Assembly (NCBI RefSeq): GCF_900626145.1
Contig: NZ_LR130817.1
Span: forward strand, 1,480,382 to 1,544,381
Direction of reading: 5' to 3'
Source: Intestinimonas timonensis
GTDB taxonomy: Bacteria > Bacillota > Clostridia > Oscillospirales > Oscillospiraceae
DNA length: 64,000 nucleotides
The translations under genes were made by a program, and so were the position numbers. The notes under the pieces were generated by a model that worked only from the letters and a program-made list of their open reading frames with translations, made no database searches and was not told the DNA's origin. Positions 26,018 through 35,555 of the stretch are shown here, one piece after another. How positions within the stretch are numbered: the stretch's first letter is position 1; each line of letters starts with the position of its first letter.

Positions 26018-26542
26018 ATGGACGCCATTTTCAACCGCCGCAGTATCCGCAAATTCACCGATGAGCCCCTCACCGACACCCAAATCGAACGGCTGCTCCG
26101 GGCCGGCATGGCCGCCGCCTGTGCAAAGAACAGCCAGAACCGTCTCTTCTTTGTCTCCAAAGGCCAGGGCAGCCTGCCCACCCTCATTCAGGTCCACCCC
26201 AACGCCTTTGCCCTGAAGACCGCCGCCGTCGCCATCACGGTATGCGCCGACCTGCGCCAGGCTGCTCAGGTCGACCCGCTCAACCCCTGGTGGGTCCAGG
26301 ACTGCGCCGCCGCCATGGAGAACATCCTGATCGAGGCCGCCGACATGGGTCTGGGCGGGCTGTGGATCGGCGTCCACCCCGACCCCAAACGCATCGTGGC
26401 TGTCCAGACCGACCTGGCCGCTCCCAGCCACATTGTTCCCCTGGGCGTTGCCGCCCTGGGCCACCCGGACAAGGTAAAAGAGCCCACCGATCGCTTTGAA
26501 ACCGACAAGGTCTTTTGGGGGACCTATCCCGTGGATGCCTAA
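26018..26542 (+). CDS. Small nitroreductase family protein
   Basis: FMN-dependent oxidoreductase of 174 residues. It begins with the family motif MDAIFNRRSIRKFTDEPLTD, has an FMN-contacting AACAKNSQNR segment near residue 35, and ends with a helix-turn MENILIEAADMGLGGLWIG and FGxY-like VFWGTYP. The start follows a GAGGAGG ribosome site. The physiological substrate is unknown. It has its own terminator downstream. Confidence 0.85.
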   Translation: MDAIFNRRSIRKFTDEPLTDTQIERLLRAGMAAACAKNSQNRLFFVSKGQGSLPTLIQVHPNAFALKTAAVAITVCADLRQAAQVDPLNPWWVQDCAAAMENILIEAADMGLGGLWIGVHPDPKRIVAVQTDLAAPSHIVPLGVAALGHPDKVKEPTDRFETDKVFWGTYPVDA

Positions 26543-26576
26543 CATAGTTTCTTTCCATATTTTTCATTTCAGATGA

Positions 26577-26598
26577 CCCGGCAGAGATTCCTGCCGGG
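26577..26598 (+). terminator. Terminator after the nitroreductase gene
   Basis: 8-bp stem CCCGGCAG/CTGCCGGG with loop AGATTC, followed by CCGTCTTATTTTTT. Confidence 0.85.
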
Positions 26599-26673
26599 CC
26601 GTCTTATTTTTTATCAAAATTGGTCGAAATAGATATTGCGGTTACCAATTTTCAGTCGGGAGGCCCTGTCTGT

Positions 26674-28649
26674 ATGAAAAGTATTCAGAAAGAAATCACC
26701 TTCAATTTCCTGGCACTGGTACTGGTTGCGGCACTTCTGTGCGGAGGCGTCGGCATCGTTACCAATTTTATCAGCGCGAACAGTCTCTTGGAGCAGGAGC
26801 TCAATGCGACAGCCTCACTGGCCGCCGACCGCGTATCCTATGAGCTCACATCCTATAAAAATGTGGTAGAAGCCCTCGGTATGATGCCCCAGCTCAGCGA
26901 CAGCACTGTGACCACCGCTGAAAAGAAGGAAATCGTGGACGCCTGGGTGTCTAACTATGACATGGCCCGCGGCAATCTGCTCAATACCTCCGGCATCAGC
27001 CTTTTCGACGGCAACGACTATTCCGACCGAGAATATGTACAGAAAGCCCTTCAGGGAGAGGCATGGATCTCCACTCCCACCATCAGCAAGATCACCGGTG
27101 AGCTGTCTATCATGGTTGCGGCTCCTGTGTGGCGGGACGGCATCGCCAACAGTCAGGTCGTAGGTGTGGTGTACTTTGTTCCCCACGAGAAATTCCTCAA
27201 TGATATTATGGCCACTATCCAGACCAGCAAACATGGCGGCGCCTATATGATCAGCCGTGACGGCACCACCATCGCAGACACCGAAATCGAAACTGTGGCC
27301 GTTCAGAACATTGAGACCGAGGCCCAGAGTGACCCCTCCCTCTCCGCCCTGGCTGCCATTCACGCTGACATGCGCAACGGCAACAGCGGCTGCGGTCAGT
27401 ACAAGATCGATGGCATTTCAAATGTATCGGCTACGCGCCGGTCCCCGGTACCGACGATTGGAGCATTGCCGTTACCTCCTATACGCAGGATTTCATGGGT
27501 ACCACTTACCTGAGCATCATCATCATCCTCGTTCTTCTGGTCCTGGTGATCGTCATCTCCTTCCTCCTGGCGGTCCGCATCGCCCGCAGCCTCAGCGGCC
27601 CCATCCGCACCTGTGTCCAGCGTCTGGAGCTCCTCTCTCATGGCGACCTGACCACCCCCTCCCTTGAATTCAGCCGCAAGGACAAGATCGGCATTCTCTC
27701 CGACGCCACCGCCCGCATCGTATCCACTCTGAACGAGCTCTTCGGCGACATCAGCTATCTGTTGGGCGAGATGGCCCAGGGCAATTTCAAGGTGACCTCC
27801 CGGAATTATGATATTTACCAGGGCGATGTATCCGTCGTTCTGGACTCTCTGCGCAACATTAACCGGAGTCTGAGCTCCACCCTGCGTCAGATCGATACCG
27901 CCGCGGAGCAGGTCTCCACCGGCGCCGATCAGGTTTCTTCCGGTGCCCAGTCTCTGGCCCAGGGCGCCACCGAACAGGCCAGCGCCATCGAGGAGCTGTC
28001 CGCCACCTCTACCGAGATCAACTCCGGCGCCCAGAGCAACCGTGATATGGCCAGAGCTGCCAGTGACAAAGCCAACATGGCCGGTGCCCAGGTGGCCCTG
28101 AGCAATACCAAGATGAAGGAGCTCCAGCAGGCCATGACCGCAATTCTGGATGGTCATCAGGAGATCGGTCAGATCATCACCGCCATTGAAAACATCGCCT
28201 TCCAGACCAATATTCTGGCCCTCAACGCTGCCGTGGAGGCCGCTCGCGCGGGCTCCAGCGGCAAGGGCTTTGCCGTGGTGGCCGACGAGGTCCGCAATCT
28301 GGCCGCCAAGTCCGACCAGGCTGCCAAGCAGACCAAAGAGCTCATTGAGCACTCCGCGGCCAACGTGGCGACCGGAAGCCAGCTCAGCCAGGAGGTCAGC
28401 GCCGCGCTGGACGAGACCGCCGCTCTCACCGGTGAGGCAGTGGGCCTCATCGATCAGGTGATGAACAATATCGTTTCCGAGGCCGAGTCCATCGCACAGA
28501 TCACCGATGGCATCGAGCAGATCTCCAGCGTGGTCCAGACGAATTCCGCCACTGCCGAGGAGAGCGCCGCCGCCAGTGAGGAGCTCTCCAGCCAGGCCCA
28601 GCTCATGAAGAGTCTGGTGGACCGCTTCTCGCTCCGCGACGAGATCTGA
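26674..28649 (+). pseudogene. Methyl-accepting chemotaxis protein with a single-base frameshift
   Basis: Transmembrane chemoreceptor split into two frames. The first frame (start 26674, MKSIQKEITFNFLALVL) gives an N-terminal membrane helix and a dCache-type periplasmic sensor, and ends at 27513. The second frame continues from about 27424 with [21 protein letters not shown], a second membrane helix, HAMP-like region and the full MA signalling domain ([20 protein letters not shown]) to 28649. One base is missing near 27418-27424. Restoring it gives a 658-residue protein of normal length. This is either a true lesion or a sequencing/assembly error. No flagellar or che genes are in the window. 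Confidence 0.85.
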
Positions 28650-28709
28650 CCATTTCTTCCGCTCTCGTCCTCCGTCTCTGTTCGGTAAACGTAAATCTGC
28701 CTTCAACAG

Positions 28710-28743
28710 CGCCGGCGGCCCCAGAGGAAAGGGGCCGCCGGCG
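28710..28743 (+). terminator. Terminator after the chemoreceptor gene
   Basis: 13-bp stem CGCCGGCGGCCCC/GGGGCCGCCGGCG with an 8-nt loop, followed by TTCTATCTTTT. Confidence 0.85.
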
Positions 28744-28774
28744 TTCTATCTTTTGCTCAACCTCGCTTTTTCTC

Positions 28775-28803
28775 TGGCATCGGCGGACAGGCTGTGGTAT
28801 AAT
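28775..28803 (+). promoter_or_regulatory. pgi promoter
   Basis: -10 TATAAT (28798-28803) with an upstream TGTGG. The best -35 candidate is TGGCAT (28775-28780) at 17 bp, a weak match. Confidence 0.5.
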
Positions 28804-28844
28804 GGCTCTAAAGACCACGCATCAAAATCCAGGAGGTTTTCGAT

Positions 28845-30170
28845 ATGCTGAAACTTGACCTTTCCAACGCAAGTTCCTTCCTGTCCCAGGACTACCTCTC
28901 CAGCCGCATGGAGGCCCTGGAACAGGCCCGTGTCATGCTGGCCGAGCACAATGGCCCCGGCGGTGACTTCACCGGCTGGGTCCGCCTGCCCGTGGAGTAC
29001 GACAAGGAGGAGTTCGCCCGCATCCAGGCCGCCGCCAAGAAGATCCGCTCTGACTCCGACGTGCTGGTGGTCATCGGCATCGGCGGCTCCTATCTGGGCG
29101 CCCGAGCCGTCATCGAGCTACTGGGCTCCGCCGACCACAAGCTTGCTCCCAATAAGCCTGAGATTTTCTTCGCAGGCAATGGCCTGTCCACCGACGCCAT
29201 GGGTGACCTCATCGACTATCTGGAGGGCAAGGACTGGTCCATCAACATCATCTCCAAGTCCGGTACCACCACCGAGCCTGCCGTGGCCTTCCGGGTCTTC
29301 AAGGGCCTGCTGGAGGAGAAGTACGGCAAGGAGGAGGCACGGAAGCGGATCTACGCCACCACCGATGCCCACAAGGGTGCCCTGAAGGGCCTGGCTGACG
29401 CTGAGGGCTATGAGGAGTTCGTGGTGCCCGACGCCGTGGGCGGCCGGTACTCCGTCCTCACTGCCGTGGGGCTGCTGCCCATCGCCGTGGCCGGCGTGGA
29501 CATCGAGGCTCTGATGGCCGGCTCCGCCGAGGCCATGGACGTGCTGGCCAAGCCCGGCGCCGACAACATCGCCTGGCAGTATGCCGCCGCCCGGAACGCC
29601 CTCTATGACGCCGGCAAGTCGGTAGAGCTGCTGGTGGGCTATGAGCCCTCTTTCCGCTTCTTCGCTGAGTGGTGGAAGCAGCTTTACGGTGAGAGCGAGG
29701 GCAAGGATGGCAAGGGCCTCCTCCCCGCCAGCGTGGAGTTCACTGCCGACCTCCACTCCATGGGCCAGTACATCCAGCAGGGCCAGCGCATCCTTCTGGA
29801 GACCGTAGTGAAGTTCAGCAAGTCCCGCCGCACCATTACCATCCCCAACGACCCCGACAACGTGGACGGTCTCAACTTCCTCAGCGGCAAGCCCCTCCAG
29901 TTCGTGGCCGAGCAGGCCATGCGTGGCACCCTGCTGGCCCACGTGGACGGCGGCGTGCCCAACCTGGTGGTGGAGGCCGACGCCCGGGACGAGCGCACCG
30001 TGGGCCAGCTCATCTACTTCTTCGAGTACGCCTGCGGCCTGAGCGGCTATCTGCTGGGCGTGAACCCCTTCGACCAGCCCGGCGTGGAGGCGTACAAGAA
30101 AAATATGTTCGCCCTCCTGGGCAAGCCCGGCTATGAGGAGCAGAAGGCCGCTCTGGAGGCCAGACTGTAA
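28845..30170 (+). CDS. pgi: Glucose-6-phosphate isomerase
   Basis: Interconverts glucose-6-phosphate and fructose-6-phosphate. The 441-residue protein matches the short bacterial PGI class: [19 protein letters not shown] near residue 75, [16 protein letters not shown] near 137, the Arg-bearing [13 protein letters not shown] near 200, and [16 protein letters not shown] near 405 with the catalytic lysine. A good AGGAGG ribosome site precedes the ATG. It is monocistronic by its own promoter. Confidence 0.96.
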   Translation: MLKLDLSNASSFLSQDYLSSRMEALEQARVMLAEHNGPGGDFTGWVRLPVEYDKEEFARIQAAAKKIRSDSDVLVVIGIGGSYLGARAVIELLGSADHKLAPNKPEIFFAGNGLSTDAMGDLIDYLEGKDWSINIISKSGTTTEPAVAFRVFKGLLEEKYGKEEARKRIYATTDAHKGALKGLADAEGYEEFVVPDAVGGRYSVLTAVGLLPIAVAGVDIEALMAGSAEAMDVLAKPGADNIAWQYAAARNALYDAGKSVELLVGYEPSFRFFAEWWKQLYGESEGKDGKGLLPASVEFTADLHSMGQYIQQGQRILLETVVKFSKSRRTITIPNDPDNVDGLNFLSGKPLQFVAEQAMRGTLLAHVDGGVPNLVVEADARDERTVGQLIYFFEYACGLSGYLLGVNPFDQPGVEAYKKNMFALLGKPGYEEQKAALEARL

Positions 30171-30260
30171 GCATACCTTTCTTCCCGGCAGGCCTGGCAG
30201 AAAAGCGCCCAAATGGAAAGGGATACCGCCGTGAATTTTTCGTGAACTTGTGTAAATGAG

Positions 30261-30289
30261 TTGAAATTTCGGCGCAAAAATGGTAACAT
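30261..30289 (+). promoter_or_regulatory. Promoter of the P-loop gene
   Basis: -35 TTGAAA (30261-30266) and -10 TAACAT (30284-30289) with a 17-bp spacer. The 5' leader contains a short CCGGAGGACCGCTCCGG hairpin. Confidence 0.6.
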
Positions 30290-30341
30290 AGGGACATAGG
30301 CCGGAGGACCGCTCCGGCGGACAATGTAAGGAGTGATCGAT

Positions 30342-30755
30342 ATGGTTAGAGTGATCATGGGGGTCAAGGGCACCGGCAAGACCAAGCAGATGATCGAACT
30401 CATCAATACCGCAGTCCAGAGTGAGCACGGCAACGTGGTGTGCATTGAGCGCGGGCCCAAGCTGACCTATGACATCAATTATAAGATCCGTCTGGTGGAA
30501 GCCAGCCACTATGATATGAAGGATTACGAGTTCCTGAAGGGCTTCGTCAGCGGCCTGTACGCCGGGAACTACGATATTACCCACATCTTCATCGACAGCC
30601 TCACCAAGATCGTCCCCAGCGAGGCCACCGACCTGGCCGTGGAGGACTTCCTGGACTGGCTCAATGGCTTCGGTGAGGACAACAACATCAAGTTCACCGT
30701 CACCATCAGCGCCGATTCCTCCCTGGCCAGCGACGGCGTCAAGAAGTACTTCTGA
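30342..30755 (+). CDS. Small P-loop ATP-binding protein, function unknown
   Basis: A 137-residue protein consisting of little more than a P-loop NTPase core. Walker A is GVKGTGKTKQM at about residues 7-17, and a Walker B-like strand THIFIDSLTKI lies near 87. The ATG at 30342 was chosen for its AAGGAG site 8 nt upstream; a GTG at 30333 in the same frame is less likely. No oligomerisation or DNA-binding domain is visible. Similar short proteins in Clostridia are sometimes labelled PilT-like, but nothing here supports motility. Confidence 0.75.
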   Translation: MVRVIMGVKGTGKTKQMIELINTAVQSEHGNVVCIERGPKLTYDINYKIRLVEASHYDMKDYEFLKGFVSGLYAGNYDITHIFIDSLTKIVPSEATDLAVEDFLDWLNGFGEDNNIKFTVTISADSSLASDGVKKYF

Positions 30756-30816
30756 TTCACTCCTTTGGGCAGATTCGGTCCCCTGGGCCGGTTCCAGGAG
30801 ATCATAAGAGTATAAA

Positions 30817-30850
30817 AACCGCCCTCTCCGGCATGCCGGAGAGGGCGGTT
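30817..30850. terminator. Bidirectional terminator between the P-loop gene and icd
   Basis: 16-bp perfect stem AACCGCCCTCTCCGGC/GCCGGAGAGGGCGGTT with a 2-nt loop, flanked by A and T runs on both sides. Confidence 0.93.
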
Positions 30851-30866
30851 TTTTCACTTCAGAGAC

Positions 30867-32078
30867 TCAGAGCCGCTGGTTCATCTCATCCCGGATGGTC
30901 TCCAGGAACTGGCGGCTGTTGACCACGGTGGCAGGGATCTCACCCTCCCACAGGCCGGCCAGATCCTTAGTCATGGTGCCGCCCTCAATGACGGCGATGG
31001 AGGCGGCCTCCAGCTTGTCGGCGAAGGTCATGAGAGCGCCGATGCCGTCCAGCTCGCCCCGCTTCCGGAGGGCGCCGGTCCAGGCGAACAGGGTGGCGAT
31101 GGGGTTGGTGGAGGTCTCCTCCCCCTTGAGGTACTTGTAGTAGTGCCGGGTGACGGTTCCGTGGGCGGCCTCGTACTCGTACTTCCCGTCAGGGGAGACC
31201 AGCACCGAGGTCATCATGGCCAGAGAGCCGAAGGCGGTGGAGACCATGTCGCTCATCACGTCGCCGTCGTAGTTCTTGCAGGCCCAGATGAAGCCGCCCT
31301 CGCTGCGGATGACCCGGGCCACCGCGTCGTCGATGAGGGTGTAGAAGTACTCAATGCCCGCCTTCTGGAAGGCCTTGGCGTACTCGGCGTCGAAGATCTC
31401 CTGAAAGATGTCCTTGAAGGTGTGGTCGTACTGCTTGGAGATGGTGTCCTTGGTGGCAAACCACAGGTCCTGCTTGCTGCTCAGGGCATACTGAAAGCAG
31501 GAGCGGGCAAAAGAGGAGATGGAGGACACGGTGTTGAACTGGCCCTGGAGGACACCGGCGCCGGTGAAGTCGTAGATGGTCTGGCGGACGGGCTCACCCT
31601 CCGCCGGGGTGAAGACCAGCTCGGCCTTGCCGGGTCCGGGGACCTTGTACTCGGTATTCTTGTAGACGTCGCCAAAGGCGTGACGGGCGATGGTGATGGG
31701 CTTCTTCCAGTTCTTCACCACCGGAGAGATCCCCTTGACCATGATGGGCGCCCGGAAGACGGTGCCATCCAGAATGGCGCGGATGGTGCCGTTGGGGGAC
31801 TTCCACATCTGAGAGAGCTTATATTCCTCCACCCTCTGGGCGTTGGGGGTAATGGTGGCGCACTTCACCGCCACGCCGTACTTCTTGGTGGCTTCGGCGG
31901 AGTCCACCGTCACCTGATCCCGGGTCTCCTCCCGGTGGGGAAGCCCCAGGTCGTAATACTCCGTCTTCAGATCGATGTAGGGCTCCAGCAGGATCTCCTT
32001 GATGTCCTTCCAGAGGATGCGGGTCATCTCGTCCCCGTCCATCTCCACCAGGGGGGTGGTCATTTTGATCTTGTCCAT
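30867..32078 (-). CDS. icd: NADP-dependent isocitrate dehydrogenase
   Basis: Oxidative decarboxylation of isocitrate to 2-oxoglutarate. The 403-residue protein is of the eukaryote-like (type II) homodimeric class, recognisable from [19 protein letters not shown] at the N-terminus. Further matches are [40 protein letters not shown] and [20 protein letters not shown]. The ATG has an AGGAGG site. It is transcribed alone, toward the shared terminator. It probably feeds glutamate synthesis. Confidence 0.96.
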   Translation of the reverse strand: MDKIKMTTPLVEMDGDEMTRILWKDIKEILLEPYIDLKTEYYDLGLPHREETRDQVTVDSAEATKKYGVAVKCATITPNAQRVEEYKLSQMWKSPNGTIRAILDGTVFRAPIMVKGISPVVKNWKKPITIARHAFGDVYKNTEYKVPGPGKAELVFTPAEGEPVRQTIYDFTGAGVLQGQFNTVSSISSFARSCFQYALSSKQDLWFATKDTISKQYDHTFKDIFQEIFDAEYAKAFQKAGIEYFYTLIDDAVARVIRSEGGFIWACKNYDGDVMSDMVSTAFGSLAMMTSVLVSPDGKYEYEAAHGTVTRHYYKYLKGEETSTNPIATLFAWTGALRKRGELDGIGALMTFADKLEAASIAVIEGGTMTKDLAGLWEGEIPATVVNSRQFLETIRDEMNQRL

Positions 32079-32173
32079 AGCGGGCCTCCTTGCGCAAACT
32101 TTATCCTGCTCAGTATATCCTTTTTTTGTTCAAAAGGCAATCTCAAGATGAAACTTCCCCGCTCCGCTTCCCC

Positions 32174-32203
32174 TTGCAGGGTCGGGCAGCACCGTGCTAT
32201 AAT
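32174..32203 (+). promoter_or_regulatory. Promoter of the riboswitch-like leader
   Basis: -35 TTGCAG (32174-32179) and extended -10 TGC-TATAAT (32198-32203), 18-bp spacer. It predicts a 5' leader of about 185 nt before the repeat-protein start codon. Confidence 0.75.
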
Positions 32204-32220
32204 AGCTCATTGTAAACGAG

Positions 32221-32340
32221 ACAGCTGCGGTGCGGGCGCGCAAGGCGCGGCACGCTTCACCAGGAGCCGGTGAGAGTCCGGCGCCGGGCGCTGTATGGGC
32301 CAAAACCCGAGCCAGCCATGGGCGTCCATCCATCCGGGAC
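32221..32340 (+). ncRNA. Structured 5' leader resembling a cobalamin riboswitch
   Basis: The leader contains CCGGTGAGAGTCCGG (32267-32281), then GGGCGCTGTA (about 32286-32295) and CCCGAGCCAG (about 32306-32315). They come in the order and spacing of the cobalamin aptamer core, which has GGTGAAAATCCGG, CGCNACTGTA, and CCGAGTCAGGAGACCTGCC. The last part diverges after CCAG. Shorter stems flank it (GGTGCGGGCGCGC upstream). No covariance model could be run, so a degenerate or variant aptamer, or an unrelated structured RNA, remains possible. The downstream gene is not a usual cobalamin gene. Confidence 0.4.
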
Positions 32341-32396
32341 GGACCGGCACTCAGAGGCCCGGCCCTGTCCCCCCACGGAGAGAGGAGACGGAAGGC

Positions 32397-33374
32397 ATGG
32401 ATCACATGCTGACAGAGGGGGAGCTGCGCCGCCGCAGGCGGGAGCTCCACGCCCTGGCGGGCAAAGCGGAGGCCGAGCCCCAGGGCAAAGAACGTATTCG
32501 CTACGGGTTGGACGGTCCTCAGGGGCAGCAGCTCTACGAGAGCTGTTCCGACCAGGAGCTGCTGGAGCTGCTGAGGGAACGGGCCGGGGCTCTGGGCCGC
32601 TCCCCCGCCCAGAACGAAGTCCACTGGACCTGCCGGACCTATCTGCGGGCCCGGTTCAAGAACTGGCCCAATGCCCTCCGGGCCGCCGGTCTGAGCCGCT
32701 CCGCCGGCCGGTGCGGCAAGCGCTTGGAGCAGGTCCAGGCCGAGGAGCAGGAGAGCCAGAAGCTCTTGGCTCAGGTGCGTGAGGCCCGGAAAACTTTGGG
32801 GCGCATGCCCCACCCCTCCGACCTGCCGGAGGTCATACAGGGCCTGCGGCACCAGTATAAGACCTGGGGCGAGGTGCTTGCCGCCGCCGGTGTTCTGGAC
32901 ACCGCCCCCCTCCCCCCCCTCGGCCCGCTGGAAGCGGAATACAAGCCTCTGCTGGAGGCCGTCCGCCGCCGGGCGGAGGAGCTCAACCGCGCTCCCCTCC
33001 GCCGGGAGGTGGACCAACAGGTGATGGAAACCTTAGTCCGGCGGTGCGGCTCTTGGCGGCGGGTCCTGGAGCAGCTGGACCTGGAACCGGTCCGGCGCAT
33101 TGCCCCCTTCTCCAACACCCGGCTGGGGGACCGCAGCGGCAAGCCCCCCGCCCGGCACCGTGGGAGCCTCCACGACTGCTATTACCGCCTGCTTCGGGTG
33201 GACGAGATTACCGCCCGGGACCTGGAGACGGTGGCCCAGGCCGCCCGCCGGCTGGGCCGCCCGCCGGAACGCCGTGAGATCCCCCTCCCCGTCCGGCGAC
33301 GGCTTCAGGAGGCCTGCGGCTCCTGGTCCAACGCCCTCTATCAGCTGGGTCTGGAGCCCCATCACCCCGGCTGA
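32397..33374 (+). CDS. Protein of four homing-endonuclease-associated repeats
   Basis: A 325-residue basic protein. The ATG at 32397 follows GAGGAG at 32382-32387; earlier in-frame codons run into the structured leader. It consists of four units of about 50-60 residues, each with a helix, an LGRxP motif and a W-containing end: LGRSPAQNEV...FKNWPNALRAAGL, LGRMPHPSDL...YKTWGEVLAAAGV, LNRAPLRREV...CGSWRRVLEQLDL, LGRPPERREI...CGSWSNALYQLGL. This matches the HNH_repeat family seen beside homing nucleases, thought to bind DNA. No nuclease motif (HNH, LAGLIDADG, GIY-YIG) is present. It is a likely DNA-binding protein of unknown role. Confidence 0.72.
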   Translation: MDHMLTEGELRRRRRELHALAGKAEAEPQGKERIRYGLDGPQGQQLYESCSDQELLELLRERAGALGRSPAQNEVHWTCRTYLRARFKNWPNALRAAGLSRSAGRCGKRLEQVQAEEQESQKLLAQVREARKTLGRMPHPSDLPEVIQGLRHQYKTWGEVLAAAGVLDTAPLPPLGPLEAEYKPLLEAVRRRAEELNRAPLRREVDQQVMETLVRRCGSWRRVLEQLDLEPVRRIAPFSNTRLGDRSGKPPARHRGSLHDCYYRLLRVDEITARDLETVAQAARRLGRPPERREIPLPVRRRLQEACGSWSNALYQLGLEPHHPG

Positions 33375-33437
33375 CCCATTTCCCCCATTGTCACCCATTC
33401 CGCCGAAATGGCGAAATCATTATGTGAGGTGCCCTAC

Positions 33438-34301
33438 TTGAATCAGCCCCTTGTGAGCATCATCGTCCCCGTCTACAACGCCGAGGTCTACCTGGGTCCC
33501 TGCCTAGAGAGCCTGCGGAGCCAGACCTGGCCCAACCTGGAGATCATTCTGGTCAACGACGGCAGCACCGACGGCTCCGGCCATCTGTGCGCCGCCGCCG
33601 CTCGGGCAGATCCCCGTATCCGTTTTCTGGACCAGCCCAACAAAGGCGTCTCCGCCGCCCGGAACGCCGCCCTGGCCATGGCGGAGGGCGATTACCTTCA
33701 GTTCTCCGACAGCGACGACCTTCTGACCCCGGATGCCACCGAGACCCTGGTCCGGGCAGCCCAGAGCACCGGCGCCGACCTGGTCATCTCCCATTTCTTC
33801 CGTGTGGATAAGGACAAGCAGGCCCAGCGGGGCCGCATCAAGGGAGATCGTCTCCTCACCCGGCAGGAATTTGCACAGGAGATGGTGAAGGCCCCGGCCA
33901 ACTACTACTACGGCGCGCTGTGGAACAAGCTCTACCGCCGGTCCATTGTGGAAAAGCAGGAGCTGCGCTTCGCGGAGGACGTGACCTGGAGCGAAGACTT
34001 TCTCTTCAACCTGGAGTATATCCGTCATGTCCGGCTGGTGGCGGCGGTGCCCAAGCCCCTCTACTACTACCACAAGCGGCCGGGCAGCCTCATCACCAGC
34101 CAGGCCACCCTCCGGAAGGTTATCCAGATGAAGCGGGACACCTTTGACTACTACAAGAACCTCTACCAGGACCTGGACCTCTACGACGAGCAGAAGGCCA
34201 GAGTCTACCGCTACCTCATCTCCACCGCCACAGACGGCACCACCATCACCCTGCCCGGCCGCGGCGAAAAAAGCCGCCGGGTCCGTGAAAGCGTCGACTG
34301 A
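33438..34301 (+). CDS. Family 2 glycosyltransferase
   Basis: GT-A type glycosyltransferase of 287 residues. It starts with the nucleotide-sugar binding PLVSIIVPVYNAEVYL, then ILVNDGSTDGSG, PNKGVSAARNAAL and the DxD-like FSDSDDLL near residue 85. The TTG at 33438 was chosen because a GAGGTG site lies 6 nt upstream; an in-frame ATG at 33408 lacks a ribosome site. The donor and acceptor sugars are unknown. Its terminator is split by the first IS3-type element immediately downstream. Confidence 0.85.
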   Translation: MNQPLVSIIVPVYNAEVYLGPCLESLRSQTWPNLEIILVNDGSTDGSGHLCAAAARADPRIRFLDQPNKGVSAARNAALAMAEGDYLQFSDSDDLLTPDATETLVRAAQSTGADLVISHFFRVDKDKQAQRGRIKGDRLLTRQEFAQEMVKAPANYYYGALWNKLYRRSIVEKQELRFAEDVTWSEDFLFNLEYIRHVRLVAAVPKPLYYYHKRPGSLITSQATLRKVIQMKRDTFDYYKNLYQDLDLYDEQKARVYRYLISTATDGTTITLPGRGEKSRRVRESVD

Positions 34302-34386
34302 ACAAAAAGCGCCCCCGCCCTTTTCTGAACTGCCCCAGATTGTGCGGACAGTACAAAAAAGAGCCCTTAGTAGGAAAGATTAAGTT

Positions 34387-35244
34387 TTAAGCGGAGAGGC
34401 GTCGCGCCAGCGGCGCCTCTCCAGTTTTTAACTGGATGCGCTCATGGTTATAGAAGTAAATATAGCGGTCAATCATCTCATTGGCTTCGGAAAAGGTCGC
34501 CGGTTTGTGGCGGTAAATACATTCTGTTTTGAGGATAGAGAAGAAATTTTCCGCCATGGCGTTGTCGTACGGGTTTCCTTTCCTTGACATGGATGGTGTG
34601 ATTCCGTATGCTTGAGTCAGATTGAAGTATGCTGCAGAGGTGTACTGAAATCCTTGGTCGCTGTGGAGCTGCAACTCCGCAGCGACCCTCTTTTTCTCCT
34701 GTTTCATTGCCAGATGAACGGTATCCAGAACCAAATTCACTGTCTGCTGGGTTCCAGTCTTGTAGGCGATGATGCTGTTGTCATAGAGGTCCCGGATTAT
34801 GGAAAGGTACAGCACACCCTGCCTGGTGTGGATGTAGGAGATGTCTGTTACCCATTTGCTGTTAGGTTTGTCCGCATGGAACTCCCTGTTCAGCAGATTC
34901 CTGTATTTGTGTGCCTGCCGCCCCATCTGCTGCCATTTCCTGCGGCGGCGGATCTCCGAGAGCAGATCATATTTCTTCATGATTCGCAGCACAGTTTTGG
35001 GATTGCAGAAGATATTCCGGCTTTTCAGCCACAGCCACATCCGCCGGTAGCCGTAGGTGCGGAAGCTGCGTTCCCGCTGCTGTGCGATGAGCCCCGCAAG
35101 AGCCGCATCCTTTTCTGGCTTGCCTAGGCGATGGACAAAAGCATAGTAGCCGCTTCTGGACACTCCAAAGAATTTGCACATGACTGCCACTGGATACTCT
35201 GTCCTGTGACGATAGATGATATGATACTTTACCTTTGCTCTCAC
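34387..35244 (-). CDS. IS3-family transposase OrfB (DDE integrase), copy 1
   Basis: A 285-residue rve-type catalytic subunit. The N-terminal HTH_21 region (RSFRTYGYRRMWLWLKSRNI) is followed by the DDE core: WVTDISYIHT, LHSDQGFQYTS and AMAENFFSILKTE. All three acidic residues are present, so it is probably active. It starts at GTG, overlapping the orfA stop by 4 bp. In the family OrfA and OrfB are usually fused by frameshifting; no classic A6G slip site is obvious. Confidence 0.93.
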   Translation of the reverse strand: MRAKVKYHIIYRHRTEYPVAVMCKFFGVSRSGYYAFVHRLGKPEKDAALAGLIAQQRERSFRTYGYRRMWLWLKSRNIFCNPKTVLRIMKKYDLLSEIRRRRKWQQMGRQAHKYRNLLNREFHADKPNSKWVTDISYIHTRQGVLYLSIIRDLYDNSIIAYKTGTQQTVNLVLDTVHLAMKQEKKRVAAELQLHSDQGFQYTSAAYFNLTQAYGITPSMSRKGNPYDNAMAENFFSILKTECIYRHKPATFSEANEMIDRYIYFYNHERIQLKTGEAPLARRLSA

Positions 35245-35555
35245 TTCCTTTCTGTGAAGCGCAGAAAATCCCGCAGTAGTTTATTTTCCATGCGAAGCCG
35301 TTGGATCTCACAGGCCTGCTCTGCCACAACGTCTCCTGGCGCAGCATCTTTTCTCGGCCGTCCTTTCGGTCGTGGGCGGATTCCGGCTTCCAGTTTTCGT
35401 TCTTTACGGCGCTCACGCTCAAGTAGTCTTTTTACCACCTGCTTATTCCGGAAGCCATAGTATTCTGCGACTTCCCGCTGTGTTTTCCCCTCTGCCAACA
35501 TGGCCTTGATCTCTGGTAAAAGCATTTGAACGTGTGTGTAATTTCGTTTCTTCAT
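35241..35555 (-). CDS. IS3-family transposase OrfA, copy 1
   Basis: A 104-residue HTH protein (EIKAMLAEGKTQREVAEYYGF) with a C-terminal leucine zipper (QACEIQRLRMENKLLRDFL) that pairs OrfA with OrfB. Compared with copy 2, only the zipper portion is similar; the HTH half is clearly different. Confidence 0.9.
   Translation of the reverse strand: MKKRNYTHVQMLLPEIKAMLAEGKTQREVAEYYGFRNKQVVKRLLERERRKERKLEAGIRPRPKGRPRKDAAPGDVVAEQACEIQRLRMENKLLRDFLRFTERK

Noticed and set aside
32221..32340. Group II intron domain or RNase P RNA for the structured leader
   Set aside because: GGTGAGAGTCC also resembles intron sequence, but no reverse transcriptase, domain V or intron boundaries were seen, and RNase P core motifs are absent.
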